A stretch of 48,128 bases of DNA, from positions 1 to 48,128 of the forward strand of contig JASAOO010003368.1 of the NCBI GenBank assembly GCA_030849075.1, written 5' to 3'. The translations under genes were made by a program, and so were the position numbers. This document shows, one piece after another, positions 35,749-44,448 of the stretch. The notes beneath the pieces are model-generated. The model made no database searches. It saw nothing but the letters and a program-made list of their open reading frames with translations, and was not told the origin of the DNA. The stretch's first letter is position 1; the number at the start of each line of letters is the position of its first letter. Origin of the DNA: Zelonia costaricensis. Lineage: Eukaryota > Euglenozoa > Kinetoplastea > Trypanosomatida > Trypanosomatidae.

Positions 35749-37311
35749 CTAGGCCCAGCTGTTGATGTGGCCGTCCCACGCGGCGGTGACCACCTTGGTG
35801 GGCTCGATGGGGTGCCAGAGGTGCGACGTCAGCATCTGCGCGTGCGCTTTGAAGGACTTCTCCAGCTTCTTGGTCGCCCAGTCCCAGACATATAGCTTGC
35901 CGCTGATGTCGCCGCTGGAGAGGTAGCGGCCGTCGTGGCTGAAGCTGAGCTGACAGCGCGTGCCCGAGATGGTGTGCCCGGTGAACTCGCGGTCGTGCAG
36001 CAGGCGAAGCCGGCCGCCGCCGTCGTCGCGGAAGACGATCACCTTGTTGTTGAGCGATTGGGCAGCGAGAAACTCTGTCTCTGTGGGGTGGTGCAGGACG
36101 TGCGTGATGGCGTGCATGGCCGCGTCCGCGAACTGCTTGATCTGCACCGGGCTGCGGTAGTCCCAGGTGCGGAGCGTCTTGTCCTCCGACGTGGTCAGCA
36201 TCTTCGTGCCGTCGCTCAGCAGCGTCAGGTTGAAGATGGTGCCCATGTGACCAGCGTACTCGCGCTGGTAGCGGTTGCAGGCGACGCGCACGTCGTACAG
36301 CACCACCTTCTTGTCCACAGCAGCCAACAGCAGGTGCGCCTCCTGCGACGGGTGGTGCACGTGCTGGACAACGGGCAGTCCGTCGGGGTTCGTCAGGACG
36401 TGCGTGCAGGCGCCCGCCTCGACGTCCCACATCGCCACGGTGCCATCGACGGAGCCGGTGGACATGATGGCCGCGTTGGACGTCACCTCGAGGCTCTTGA
36501 TCGGCTGCGTGTGCGCCGCGAAGGTGGCGAGCAGCTGCCGCGTCGCGGAGTTCCACAGCCGGCACTGCCCGCCCAGGTCGCCGGAGAAGAGGAGGTGACC
36601 GTGGGCCGGCGGAGCCCAGCGGAGCTGCTGCACCCCCGACGCCTTGCCAGAGCCGCGCGCGTCGGCCCCACTCGGCGCCGCCGTTGCGGACGACGGCGGC
36701 GGTGGCGACGGCGACTTGTGGCCGTCTGGCAGCTTGAAGACACCGCGCAGCGTGCGTGGCGGCCTGCACGACTTCAGCTTCGTCTCCTGCTCGTGCTCCA
36801 GGACAGCCGAGGGCGGCTCCAGGAAGGAGCGGCCGAGGTAGTTCACTCGCTCCACCCCCTCCACGTAATGCGCCACGGGGGACCCGTCTGCAGCGGGGCC
36901 GCGCGACGACCCGGCGGCGCCGTGCGTCGAGGACGCCGACGCGGAGGTGCTCAGCGCGGCCGCTGCGTTTTCCCGCCGTGCCTTCTTGAGCGCTTGGGCG
37001 AGCGCTCCCGATGTCGGACCGCTGCTGCCGCCCTCAGCGCCGGCCAGCGACGTCGGTGCGGTGACTGCGGCCTCGCCGGCAGCCGCGGTCTGCGCGAGGA
37101 GGGACGCCGGCGGGTCGGGGTAGGCGACGCGGGCGTCTTCTGGCGTGGTGTAGTGAGCCAGCAGCTCTGTCACGGCGTCGCCGCGCCGCTTCAGCAGCGC
37201 GTGCAGGTAGACGTCGAGGTGGAGCTCCGCCTCGGGGGCGTGGGTGCGGGCGCGGAACGCCTCCAGACGCGCCACGTCCGCAGCGGTCGGCGCGCAGTCT
37301 GTCGGAAACAT
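35749..37311 (-). CDS. PRP17: Pre-mRNA splicing factor PRP17/CDC40 (WD40 protein)
   Basis: A 520-residue WD40 protein of the PRP17/CDC40 type, a second-step spliceosome factor. The N-terminal part is Ala/Ser-rich with a short conserved element VERVNYLGRSFL (153-164), the PRP17 YxGRSxL motif. Seven WD repeats follow from about residue 226: GHLLFSGDLGGQCRLWN, a GTVAMWD repeat, KKVVLYD, the GTIFNLTLLSDGTKML and DKTLRTWDY repeat, an atypical repeat with AMHAITHVL and NKVIVF, GRYLSSGDISGKLYVWDW, and a last repeat ending WHPIEPTKVVTAAWDGH at the very C-terminus. The closing repeats match CDC40 closely. Trypanosomatids have almost no cis-introns, so its main work would be spliced-leader trans-splicing in the nucleus. 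The start is the first ATG after the CA/GT leader repeat. Confidence 0.93.
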   Translation of the reverse strand: MFPTDCAPTAADVARLEAFRARTHAPEAELHLDVYLHALLKRRGDAVTELLAHYTTPEDARVAYPDPPASLLAQTAAAGEAAVTAPTSLAGAEGGSSGPTSGALAQALKKARRENAAAALSTSASASSTHGAAGSSRGPAADGSPVAHYVEGVERVNYLGRSFLEPPSAVLEHEQETKLKSCRPPRTLRGVFKLPDGHKSPSPPPPSSATAAPSGADARGSGKASGVQQLRWAPPAHGHLLFSGDLGGQCRLWNSATRQLLATFAAHTQPIKSLEVTSNAAIMSTGSVDGTVAMWDVEAGACTHVLTNPDGLPVVQHVHHPSQEAHLLLAAVDKKVVLYDVRVACNRYQREYAGHMGTIFNLTLLSDGTKMLTTSEDKTLRTWDYRSPVQIKQFADAAMHAITHVLHHPTETEFLAAQSLNNKVIVFRDDGGGRLRLLHDREFTGHTISGTRCQLSFSHDGRYLSSGDISGKLYVWDWATKKLEKSFKAHAQMLTSHLWHPIEPTKVVTAAWDGHINSWA

Positions 37312-37959
37312 GTACCGGGTGCGTGTTGTGTGCGTGTGTGTGTGTGTGTGTGTAAACAGCCTGTGCACGTGCGAGGGCTGAGCTCCGTTTACAGTGCGGA
37401 GATGATAAAGGGGGAGGGGTGAGAGAGGGAGGAGGGGAGGAGGAAGGCTCGCACACAAGTTCGACAAGAGAGTGAGGACGCGTCGACGTCCACCTGCGCG
37501 GCTGTCGACACCGTAGGGAGGGGGGTGCTAGGAGAGGGAAGAGAGATAGGGAAGGAGCTCTGCGCTGTGTCGAGTGACGGACCGCCACGCTACGTAGTCC
37601 GCATGTGACGCACCGTGATGGTCGCCGTGGCGCGGCTGCTACTGCAGGCTTCAACTTGCCCCCCCCCCCCTCTCTCTCTCTCTCCCCACGAGTACGGTTC
37701 ACAAGTGCGTGCTCGCTGCTGCAGCGTTGCGGCCCCCGCTGTGCACCACCTGCGCAGCGTTGCACTTCATGTGAAGGACGTTGTGGGGAGGGGAGACCCT
37801 CCCCGCGTTGGGGCAGTAGAGGTGGAGATGGTGAGAGTCAAAAGTATGTAAACAACCGACATCAACACACACACACACACACATGCACATCAACACATAC
37901 ACACGCTCGCCCGAACGAGACAGCAGCTCCGTGCCATTCCCATTCTCTGCACTAGCTCA
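37312..37959. other. Intergenic spacer between the TPM-domain gene and PRP17
   Basis: About 0.65 kb. A GT tract at about 37326-37353 lies 15-42 bp upstream of the PRP17 ATG (CA in the transcript). A CT run lies at about 37660-37683 and a CA tract at about 37864-37882. No gene is seen. Confidence 0.65.
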
Positions 37960-39318
37960 CTACAGTTTCAGGTTGACGGTGGCCTTCTTGTGCGACTGAC
38001 CGCCGTCCACGAGGAAGTCGTACCACTGCTTGTCGGCGTCCGTGTCCACCGGGCGGTAGAGCGGGAGCAGCACCTCGCGCCCCACGTGGCAGTTGGCGCA
38101 GCTGTACGTCAGCTTCTTGAGGCCGTCCTCGCGCTTCGACGGCAGCTTCACAATCTCCTTGTCCAGCGCACACGTGTAGTACTGGCAGTCCATGCATTGC
38201 AGGCACTTGGTGTTCTGATGCATGTCGCGCGAGCACAGAACAACGCTGTGACCGTCCGCGCAGTGCGGGCACTTCCACACCCGGTAATACGCACACCCGT
38301 TGATCAGCTCGAGGTACTGACCGTGCGTCATGAGCTGCTGCAGCGTCGCGTCGTCGCGCACGCGGGCCATGAGGTGGTGGCACTTGGGGCACACCGTGTC
38401 GAGCAGCTGGCTCGTCAGCCACGCCGTGCAGGCCGTGAAGAAGAGAACGCCGACGACGAGGTATGGCACCTGCTTGAGCCCGAAGCGCACCGTCTTGCCG
38501 GCGAACCGCACCTTGTTGCGGGTCGGCAGGGCGAGCAGGCCGCCCTCCCACCGCGTGTGCATCTCCTGCGCCTGCCGCGCGATCGCGTACACGAGCTGCA
38601 CCGTGGCCTGGCTCGGGTTGCCGTCCCGCACGAGCGGCTGGAACACCTCCCGCACGGCTGGTTCGAGAAAGTGGGTGTCGAAGTACTCCTCGATGGAGAG
38701 GCCGCTGATCAGCTGCACCGTCGCCTCGCGCTGGGCGATGAGCAGCAGCAGCCCGTTGCCGTTGGGCTCACCGATCGCCCAGTTGAAGAAGATGGAGTTG
38801 GCGAAGGCCTTGGGCGTGGTATAGCCCACCGTCGGCACGAGCACCACGTACAGGTCTGTCTTGCACAGCGCCTGCATCTGGTCGATGGTCTGCTCAATCT
38901 CCATCCGGTCCTCGGAGCTGAGGATGCCGACAAGGTCGGTCACCCGCTTCTTCGCGTAGCGCGGCACGAGCTCCCACGGCCGCTCCGTCTTCCGGTAGTG
39001 GATCTCGTCCATTGTCTGGATCTTGTCGAAGGAGGCGACGATCTCGCGGTTGTTGCGCTGCCGGCCGGCCTTCAGATCGGCGGCGAGGTCGCGGCTCTGG
39101 CCGAGCTTGGCGAGAGGGGACAAGAGGTCGAAGCCGGCGTACCGACGCGCCGTGTGCAGCGCCGCCGTGGGCGACGCGGACGGCGGGACGCCCGTGGTGT
39201 GGTCGCAGATGCTGCTGCTGGACTGACAAGCCCTTCCAGCCCCCGCAGCTCCTCCTACCGACGCGGCGGTGGGCGGGGGCAGGCGCACCCCGGCCACGCT
39301 GCTGCTACGGCGCCACAT
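37960..39318 (-). CDS. TPM-domain membrane protein with Cys-pair motifs
   Basis: A 452-residue protein. The N-terminus (MWRRSSSVAG to about residue 60, ending HTARRYAGF) is Arg/Ser/Ala-rich and acid-poor, consistent with a mitochondrial presequence. A TPM (TLP18.3/Psb32/MOLO-1) domain spans about 125-255: ILSSEDRMEIEQTIDQM, LYVVLVPTVGYTTPKAFANSIFFNW, GNGLLLLIAQREATVQLISG and the following helices. One membrane segment lies at about 284-304. The C-terminal part has Cys pairs typical of zinc binding: CPKC (310-313), CPHC (350-353), CLQCMDC (372-378) and CANC (407-410). This order (TPM, membrane span, zinc-ribbon-like tail) suggests an organelle membrane quality-control or assembly factor, by analogy with plant Psb32; that is inference. 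The substrate and compartment are unproven. Confidence 0.88.
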   Translation of the reverse strand: MWRRSSSVAGVRLPPPTAASVGGAAGAGRACQSSSSICDHTTGVPPSASPTAALHTARRYAGFDLLSPLAKLGQSRDLAADLKAGRQRNNREIVASFDKIQTMDEIHYRKTERPWELVPRYAKKRVTDLVGILSSEDRMEIEQTIDQMQALCKTDLYVVLVPTVGYTTPKAFANSIFFNWAIGEPNGNGLLLLIAQREATVQLISGLSIEEYFDTHFLEPAVREVFQPLVRDGNPSQATVQLVYAIARQAQEMHTRWEGGLLALPTRNKVRFAGKTVRFGLKQVPYLVVGVLFFTACTAWLTSQLLDTVCPKCHHLMARVRDDATLQQLMTHGQYLELINGCAYYRVWKCPHCADGHSVVLCSRDMHQNTKCLQCMDCQYYTCALDKEIVKLPSKREDGLKKLTYSCANCHVGREVLLPLYRPVDTDADKQWYDFLVDGGQSHKKATVNLKL

Positions 39319-40131
39319 CTGTGCGTGTGAGTTTTATTGTCTGTGTGCGTGTATGTGTGTGTGTGTGAGCAGCTTGAGGGTGTTAAGGGCCTCTGACAGA
39401 GAGTCTGTGAGGAATGGGACGGACGAGGTCAAGAAGGAGAAAGGGGAAAGGGCACTTCAACAGCGCCGTCGACGCAGTGCTTCACCCTCGCAGCCTGTGT
39501 GATGGGTACGTGCTCTACGAAGCACCCAGCTGTCTTGGTCGAGATCCCGAGTTTGCGTGCGTGTGTAGCCCGCACGGTTGAGGAATGCAAGAGCGCGCAG
39601 GGCGGGGGGGGACGCAGCCGGGCACCGCCGCAACGTTGCTGCATGGAGTTGCACAAGTGAGGGAGGGGACGGAGGGGGGGAGGGGAGGGCAGGGTGGAGG
39701 AGTTTAGATGGTGGGGCGAACAGGAGAGAGAGCATAGACATGGAAGGGGGGGCACAGCTGGACAGCTGCGCCGTGCTGGGGCGAGGGGTGAAGGAACCCC
39801 GTCACGTCGAGGATGCGCTTTCTCTCTCTCTCTCACGCGCGCGCGTCGTTATCTGCGAGATGTGCGTGTACGTGTGTCTTCGGTCTACACTCCTTCGCCG
39901 CGTGCGGGTTGCCATTGCATGGAGTGCGTGCTCTCTCGTTGTGAACGTGGGCGCGCACAAATCGTCGGATCGTTGCCGTGTGCGCGCAGGAGAGAAGGCG
40001 ACGGAGGGGGGGGGGAAGGGGAAGGGGCAGGCCGGGATGGCGGAGCGTGCGTGGGCTGACGTGCTCGGGCAGCTCGAGCGCGGAGCAGAAAGGCGGCAGC
40101 ACCGTCGGCCGTGCCAGCGCGGCCGCGCACG
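39319..40131. other. Intergenic spacer between the Pro/Ala-rich gene and the TPM-domain gene
   Basis: About 0.8 kb with a GT tract at about 39353-39368, G runs at about 39604-39610 and 40007-40014 and a CT run at about 39821-39834. It probably holds the 3' UTR of the upstream gene. No credible coding frame was seen. Confidence 0.63.
39341..39342 (-). promoter_or_regulatory. Candidate spliced-leader acceptor for the TPM-domain gene
   Basis: In the transcript a CA-rich tract of about 25 nt ends in GCACACAG, 22 nt before the ATG. A second CAG touches the ATG itself and is less likely. Confidence 0.33.
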
Positions 40132-41400
40132 TTACGGCTTCCCCTGCATCGACTCCATCTCATCGAGTTGCAACGCCGCCATGGCCAGCTGCTGATTAAG
40201 TCGGGTGACGCGAGTTTCGTAGGCGTGGCGCACGGCAGCCCAGCGCTGCAGCACTGCCGCGTAGCGACGCGCGTTGTCGCGGGCCAGCACGGCCACGTCC
40301 AGCAGCTCCACAGACGAGCCCACCTCCAGCGCAGGCGACGTCCCCGCCCCCGCCGTCGCGTGCCACGCTCGCTGCCACACCCCCAGCTCTTCGACCGTGG
40401 CAATGGTGTGCGTCGGCGTGAAGGCGAGGAGCCGGCGCAGGCGCGGCCCCACGGCGTCTGCTGCCGCGTCGGCCTCTGCCACAAGACCGACCACAGACGC
40501 CTCGAGGGCGCGCAGCTGCTGCAGCACGTCCTGCACGGTGGCGGCGCAGCGCTGCTCGCACTCCACCGCGCTGACGATGTCCGCCGCGGCACGGCGCAGT
40601 AGCGGCTCCACTGCGCCTTCGTCGGTTTTCGACTGCGCCGCGTGCGGGGGGTGTCGTGGCGGTGCAGGCGGCGGCGGAGGAGGCGGAGGGGGAGGAACAG
40701 CTGCTGGGGAGGGAGGGGGCTGCGCACCGTCGTGATGCCGCCGTGCGAGGGTGCTGGGACGCTCTGGTGACTCACTCACGGGCTGCGTGACCCAGCCGAA
40801 GATGTCGTCGCCAGCGTCGTCCGTGCCGCCGGTAGGGGCGGTGGATGGGGAGTCCCACAGGAGGCCGGTCAGCGGGGGCGGCCGCGCGGCACGGCCTGGA
40901 GTCCTGCTGCTTCCGCTGCGCCCCGTGGAGCTGCTTCCCACCGCGGTCGCCGGCGGCGGCGCAGTCGTGGGAGGCGCTGCCTGTAGCGGCACCGCGATCG
41001 CGACATCGCTCGCACACGCGGCGGTGGCGCAGAGGTCGAGGTGCTGCGTAGCGCGCAGCCGCCGCAGCTTCTGCGCGATGCGACGGCGCGTCTGCAGCAG
41101 GGCGTGTCGCTCATTGCGGTCGTGCGGTGCCGACGCATCGAGCGCTGGCGCTGCGGCTGCTGCTGCAGCTGCTACTGCTGTCGCGGTGTTGGCAGCGCGG
41201 TACTCAGCTAGCAGCGCCGACGCGGTCGGAGCCGTGGCGCTTCTCTCTATCTTGCATGCAGCCGCAGCCGCCACGCGAATTGTTTGTGCCTGCAGTCGCC
41301 GAAGGCACTCCTGGAGCGGCGCCGCGACGTCGACGAGATGAAGGGCGGGGGCGGTGCGCACCTGCGACACCAGCACTTGCGTTTCTCTTCGTGCGTCCAT
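40132..41400 (-). CDS. Hypothetical Pro/Ala-rich protein
   Basis: A 422-residue protein that I do not recognise. The N-terminal half is Ala-rich with helical segments (LVDVAAPLQECLRRLQAQTI and ERHALLQTRRRIAQKLRRLR). The middle is disordered, with a Ser/Thr/Gly/Pro stretch and a run of ten prolines near residues 238-247. The C-terminal third (about 265-422) is predicted helical, with heptad-like LLRRAAADIVSAVE, VQDVLQQLRALEASVVGLV and a final QQLAMAALQLDEMESMQG. No signal peptide or membrane span is visible. The gene lies in the unit between better-supported genes on the same strand, and its composition differs from the spacer noise, which supports coding. The start is the first ATG after the CA leader tract. 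A coiled-coil structural role is only a possibility. Confidence 0.6.
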   Translation of the reverse strand: MDARRETQVLVSQVRTAPALHLVDVAAPLQECLRRLQAQTIRVAAAAACKIERSATAPTASALLAEYRAANTATAVAAAAAAAAPALDASAPHDRNERHALLQTRRRIAQKLRRLRATQHLDLCATAACASDVAIAVPLQAAPPTTAPPPATAVGSSSTGRSGSSRTPGRAARPPPLTGLLWDSPSTAPTGGTDDAGDDIFGWVTQPVSESPERPSTLARRHHDGAQPPPSPAAVPPPPPPPPPPAPPRHPPHAAQSKTDEGAVEPLLRRAAADIVSAVECEQRCAATVQDVLQQLRALEASVVGLVAEADAAADAVGPRLRRLLAFTPTHTIATVEELGVWQRAWHATAGAGTSPALEVGSSVELLDVAVLARDNARRYAAVLQRWAAVRHAYETRVTRLNQQLAMAALQLDEMESMQGKP

Positions 41401-41988
41401 GGCCGTGTACACGTGCGCGCACACCAATGCACGGAGCTCGGGGTGCAGGCCGATGGAAGTCAAAGAGTGGATGGGGTGGGGTTGGGTCAGGGTAGGGGGG
41501 GGTGGGAAGGTGATGGCCCGCCCCGCAAGAACGGCACTACCGGCCTCGCGTGCGTGTGTGTATGTGTTAGTTGTGTGTCGGGACGACCCGTCTGCTAGAG
41601 GAGTTGTACATGGATGATTGGCAGAGTGGTATTGCGCGCAGCGCACGAGGGGAGGGGGAAGGGGAGCAGCAGGCGAGAGCACCGGCGGCACCAGGCTCGC
41701 GCGCAGAAGACCGCGCTCGCGTGTGCCGTGCTGTGCCCCTCGATGCACGGCGATTGCCTTGTCCACATGGCACAGGGGCCGAGGGGCAAGTAAGGGGGGG
41801 GAGGGAGGGAGGGATGGTCTGCTTCATAGGTGCTTGCCTTCACTGTGTGCGACTCGCGGGGGTACAAGGCGTGAGCGAGGGCGGAAACGGAGGGGTCAGC
41901 GCGGTGCGCCGCGTTGAGGAGGGGGTGGGGAGGGGTGGGGAACGGGGATGATGAGCGGCACACTGTCCTTTCCCGGCCCCTGCATCCC
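41401..41988. other. Intergenic spacer between the pseudo-GTPase gene and the Pro/Ala-rich gene
   Basis: About 0.6 kb. A purine tract at about 41468-41512 is a C/T tract in the transcript upstream of the Pro/Ala-rich gene, and a GT tract lies at about 41550-41576. No gene is seen. Confidence 0.6.
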
Positions 41989-44448
41989 TCACTTGCTCGC
42001 CTGCCACCGCCCGTGTGAGCGGGGGGAGCTGAAGCCCTCGCCGTGAAGGAAGGGGTGCCGGGGAGGCGTGTACAGACCCGCATTAAAGGCCTGGCGCAGC
42101 TGGGCGGTGCGCGTCGTCGTCGTGGTCGTCGTCGTCGGTTCCCGGTCGTCCACCCCGCTCACGTGGCTCGTGTCGCTGCGCCGTGCACTCCGCTCGTGCG
42201 CGCTCGACGAGCGAGGCTGCAGCGGGGTCGGCGTGGGTGCCGCGAGGGGCGTGCGCGGCGTACGGACGCGGCGAGGCGAGGACCGGACAAGGCAATCAGC
42301 GCTGGCGCGTGTCTGCGGCTGAGTGCGGTGCGGTGTGTGGTGGGCAGAGGCGCGGACGGGACTGCCCCAGTGCACGTGTGCTGGATCAAGGTGCTCGTCC
42401 GCCTGCAGCGGCGGTGGTGGCGGCGCCGCGGCGAGGTTGACGTGGGCGTGCAGCTCGGGGCTCGCCAGGTACAGCTTCGGGTACGCCGCCGCCCTCACGT
42501 GCACGCGGTCGCCGTGCGTACGGCGGTTCAGGTGAACCGGGCCGCTGTACACAGCACCGTCCTGGTACGTGGGAACGGTCGTGCCGTCCAATGTGTAGCG
42601 GATCTCGACCTGGTCTGGCCGGAGCCCCGGCACTTGGAGCCGCAGTACGCCCTCCAGCGCGTTCACGTCGACGAGGGGCGGGGGCAACGCGGGCGGCACC
42701 GCCAGCACGAGAGGCGTGGATGCGAGGGGCGGCGCCTCCTCCTTCGCCGAGGGCGACGTGCCACACTCGACGACCGCGCGCAGGGTGCGGGGGCGGCGGT
42801 AGTGCGCCGCGGCGTGGGAGGCCGGCGAGGGTCTCCACACGCCGCCGCTACCGCCACCGCCGCGGTCGCTGTCGCCCTCCAGGGGGAAGACCACCTCGTG
42901 CTGGTGCGCCCCGCCAGAGACGTCCACCGCGTGCGTCCGCGCCGCGCCGGAGCCGTCGGTCAGCGTGTAAGCGACGCGCAGCGGTGCGGTCGGTCGCTGC
43001 GTACCGCGTGGGAAGGCAAGGCAGCAGGTGCGCTGCACCACGTCCACGTAGCCTGTGGGTGGTGGAAGGGGGGTGGGCAAGCGCTGCTCCACCTCCTCAC
43101 TGGGGTACAGGTACGGCACAACTGCGCGAACACGCAGCACGACGGCGGCCGCTGCCTGCACGGGTCGGCCCGTAGACTGCGTGTAGGCCTCGTACAGGTC
43201 CGCGAAGTGCAGCACACCGCCGGCAGGGACGACATGCAGTGCGAGCGGCATGCTGTCGTTGCCACCACGCGAGCCATCGCCACGCACGTCGTCCGCAGCG
43301 TCCTCCACGGTGTACACGCAGCGGCACGCACAGGCGCCGCCCTTGGCTTCCGGCACGCGTGCAGGTGGGATGACGTGCACGACGCGGGCGCCGGGCCGCA
43401 CCTCCACCAGGGGTGGCGGCGCCCGCAGGAGCGCGTGCAAGCCGGCCTCCTTTGCCGCTGCCCGCCGCGCCTGCTCAGCTGGACTCATCATCGACTCGTA
43501 GCCGACCTCGCGCAGCGTGCGGCAGTGGTCGACGACGATGTCACGGTGCCGTGCGTTGCCTGTGAAGAGCTCGACTGCTCGGTGCACCCCGGCGGCGGCA
43601 GCGAAGGCGAGCACCTCGGCATTCGTCACCCACGGCGCCTGCAGGTCGGTGGGCCGGCTCAGCCGCGCCTCTGCACCGAGGCCGACGAGAAGAAGGGGGC
43701 TCGCCACCGCGGGCCATCCCTGCTGGGGCGGGCCTGGCGTGGGGATCGCGTGATGCGGCCGCGGCCCCATCGTGGCCAGCTCGTCTGCCGGGGATGTCGT
43801 GACCGCCGCCAGCACCGCGGGCACGAGCTCGTCCTGCAGGAGGAGGAAGCTGGCCGGGTTTGCGCAGTGGTAGCACAGCAGGACGAGGTCACACCAGCGA
43901 CAGAGCTCATCGCGCAGGGCGTCGAGGCCTGGCACGGCGCGTGGCATCGTGTACACCTCCAGCGGCGGCATGAGCGGGCTGGCCGTAGGCCCCCCTGCGC
44001 CTTGCACAGGCGACGCAGTTGGGAAGACCAGGGACAGGGGTGGAGTCTCGGTGTTTGCGTGACTCGTGCGGCTGTCCAGTGAGGCCTGTGGCGGGCCACC
44101 GCGCAGCGTGCTGGCCAGCTCCTGCACCGCCGCGTCGTCGCCCAGCAGGAGGAGCTTCGGGCTAAAGGACGCAAACGAGCGGCGGGCGACGCTGCCACTG
44201 CCGTCACGGAAGGGTGAAACCGAGAGGGAGCCCCGGCCGCACTGGACGGCGTGCCGTTCTCGTCGGAGATACAACGCAATCACCTCGGCCACGTTCCACT
44301 CGGCCGCGTCGCCAATTTCTGTGGTGGTGTTGGCGGCAGTGCTGCCAGCGCTCCGCGCCAGCCCGCCCTCTAGCTGCAAGGTGAGCGCCTCCACGGAGTC
44401 GTACACCGTGTCCGCCAGGGGCATCGCCCCGTGGGAGGTATACAGCAT
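41989..44448 (-). CDS. Rho-like pseudo-GTPase fused to a chitobiase C-terminal-like domain
   Basis: An 819-residue protein with two recognisable parts. Residues 97-315 follow the Rho/Ras GTPase fold: KLLLLGDDAAVQELAS (98-113) at the P-loop place, CDLVLLCYHCANPASFLLLQ (186-205), which closely resembles the Rho DVxLICFSxxxPASF element, PLLLVGLGAEARL (251-263) at the place of the TKxDLR motif, and VELFTGNAR (292-300) at the ECSA place. The P-loop GxxxxGK[ST] and the NKxD/TKxD motif are lost, so GTP binding is doubtful. Near 598-666, VEIRYTLDGTTVPTY to VHVRAAAYP resembles the chitobiase/beta-hexosaminidase C-terminal beta-sandwich. The C-terminus is disordered, with a poly-Thr run and many Ser/Arg-Pro sites. 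A scaffold role is inferred. The ATG chosen is the first after the polypyrimidine leader; the next Met (residue 9) is an alternative. Confidence 0.8.
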   Translation of the reverse strand: MLYTSHGAMPLADTVYDSVEALTLQLEGGLARSAGSTAANTTTEIGDAAEWNVAEVIALYLRRERHAVQCGRGSLSVSPFRDGSGSVARRSFASFSPKLLLLGDDAAVQELASTLRGGPPQASLDSRTSHANTETPPLSLVFPTASPVQGAGGPTASPLMPPLEVYTMPRAVPGLDALRDELCRWCDLVLLCYHCANPASFLLLQDELVPAVLAAVTTSPADELATMGPRPHHAIPTPGPPQQGWPAVASPLLLVGLGAEARLSRPTDLQAPWVTNAEVLAFAAAAGVHRAVELFTGNARHRDIVVDHCRTLREVGYESMMSPAEQARRAAAKEAGLHALLRAPPPLVEVRPGARVVHVIPPARVPEAKGGACACRCVYTVEDAADDVRGDGSRGGNDSMPLALHVVPAGGVLHFADLYEAYTQSTGRPVQAAAAVVLRVRAVVPYLYPSEEVEQRLPTPLPPPTGYVDVVQRTCCLAFPRGTQRPTAPLRVAYTLTDGSGAARTHAVDVSGGAHQHEVVFPLEGDSDRGGGGSGGVWRPSPASHAAAHYRRPRTLRAVVECGTSPSAKEEAPPLASTPLVLAVPPALPPPLVDVNALEGVLRLQVPGLRPDQVEIRYTLDGTTVPTYQDGAVYSGPVHLNRRTHGDRVHVRAAAYPKLYLASPELHAHVNLAAAPPPPPLQADEHLDPAHVHWGSPVRASAHHTPHRTQPQTRASADCLVRSSPRRVRTPRTPLAAPTPTPLQPRSSSAHERSARRSDTSHVSGVDDREPTTTTTTTTRTAQLRQAFNAGLYTPPRHPFLHGEGFSSPRSHGRWQASK

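Noticed and set aside
41571..41951. Small plus-strand gene of 126 codons
   Set aside because: It would be the only plus-strand gene, has no motif, and ends in Gly/Arg/Glu purine-tract sequence.
42043..44082. 679-codon plus-strand frame opposite the pseudo-GTPase gene
   Set aside because: Arg/His/Val-rich antisense shadow with no recognisable motif.
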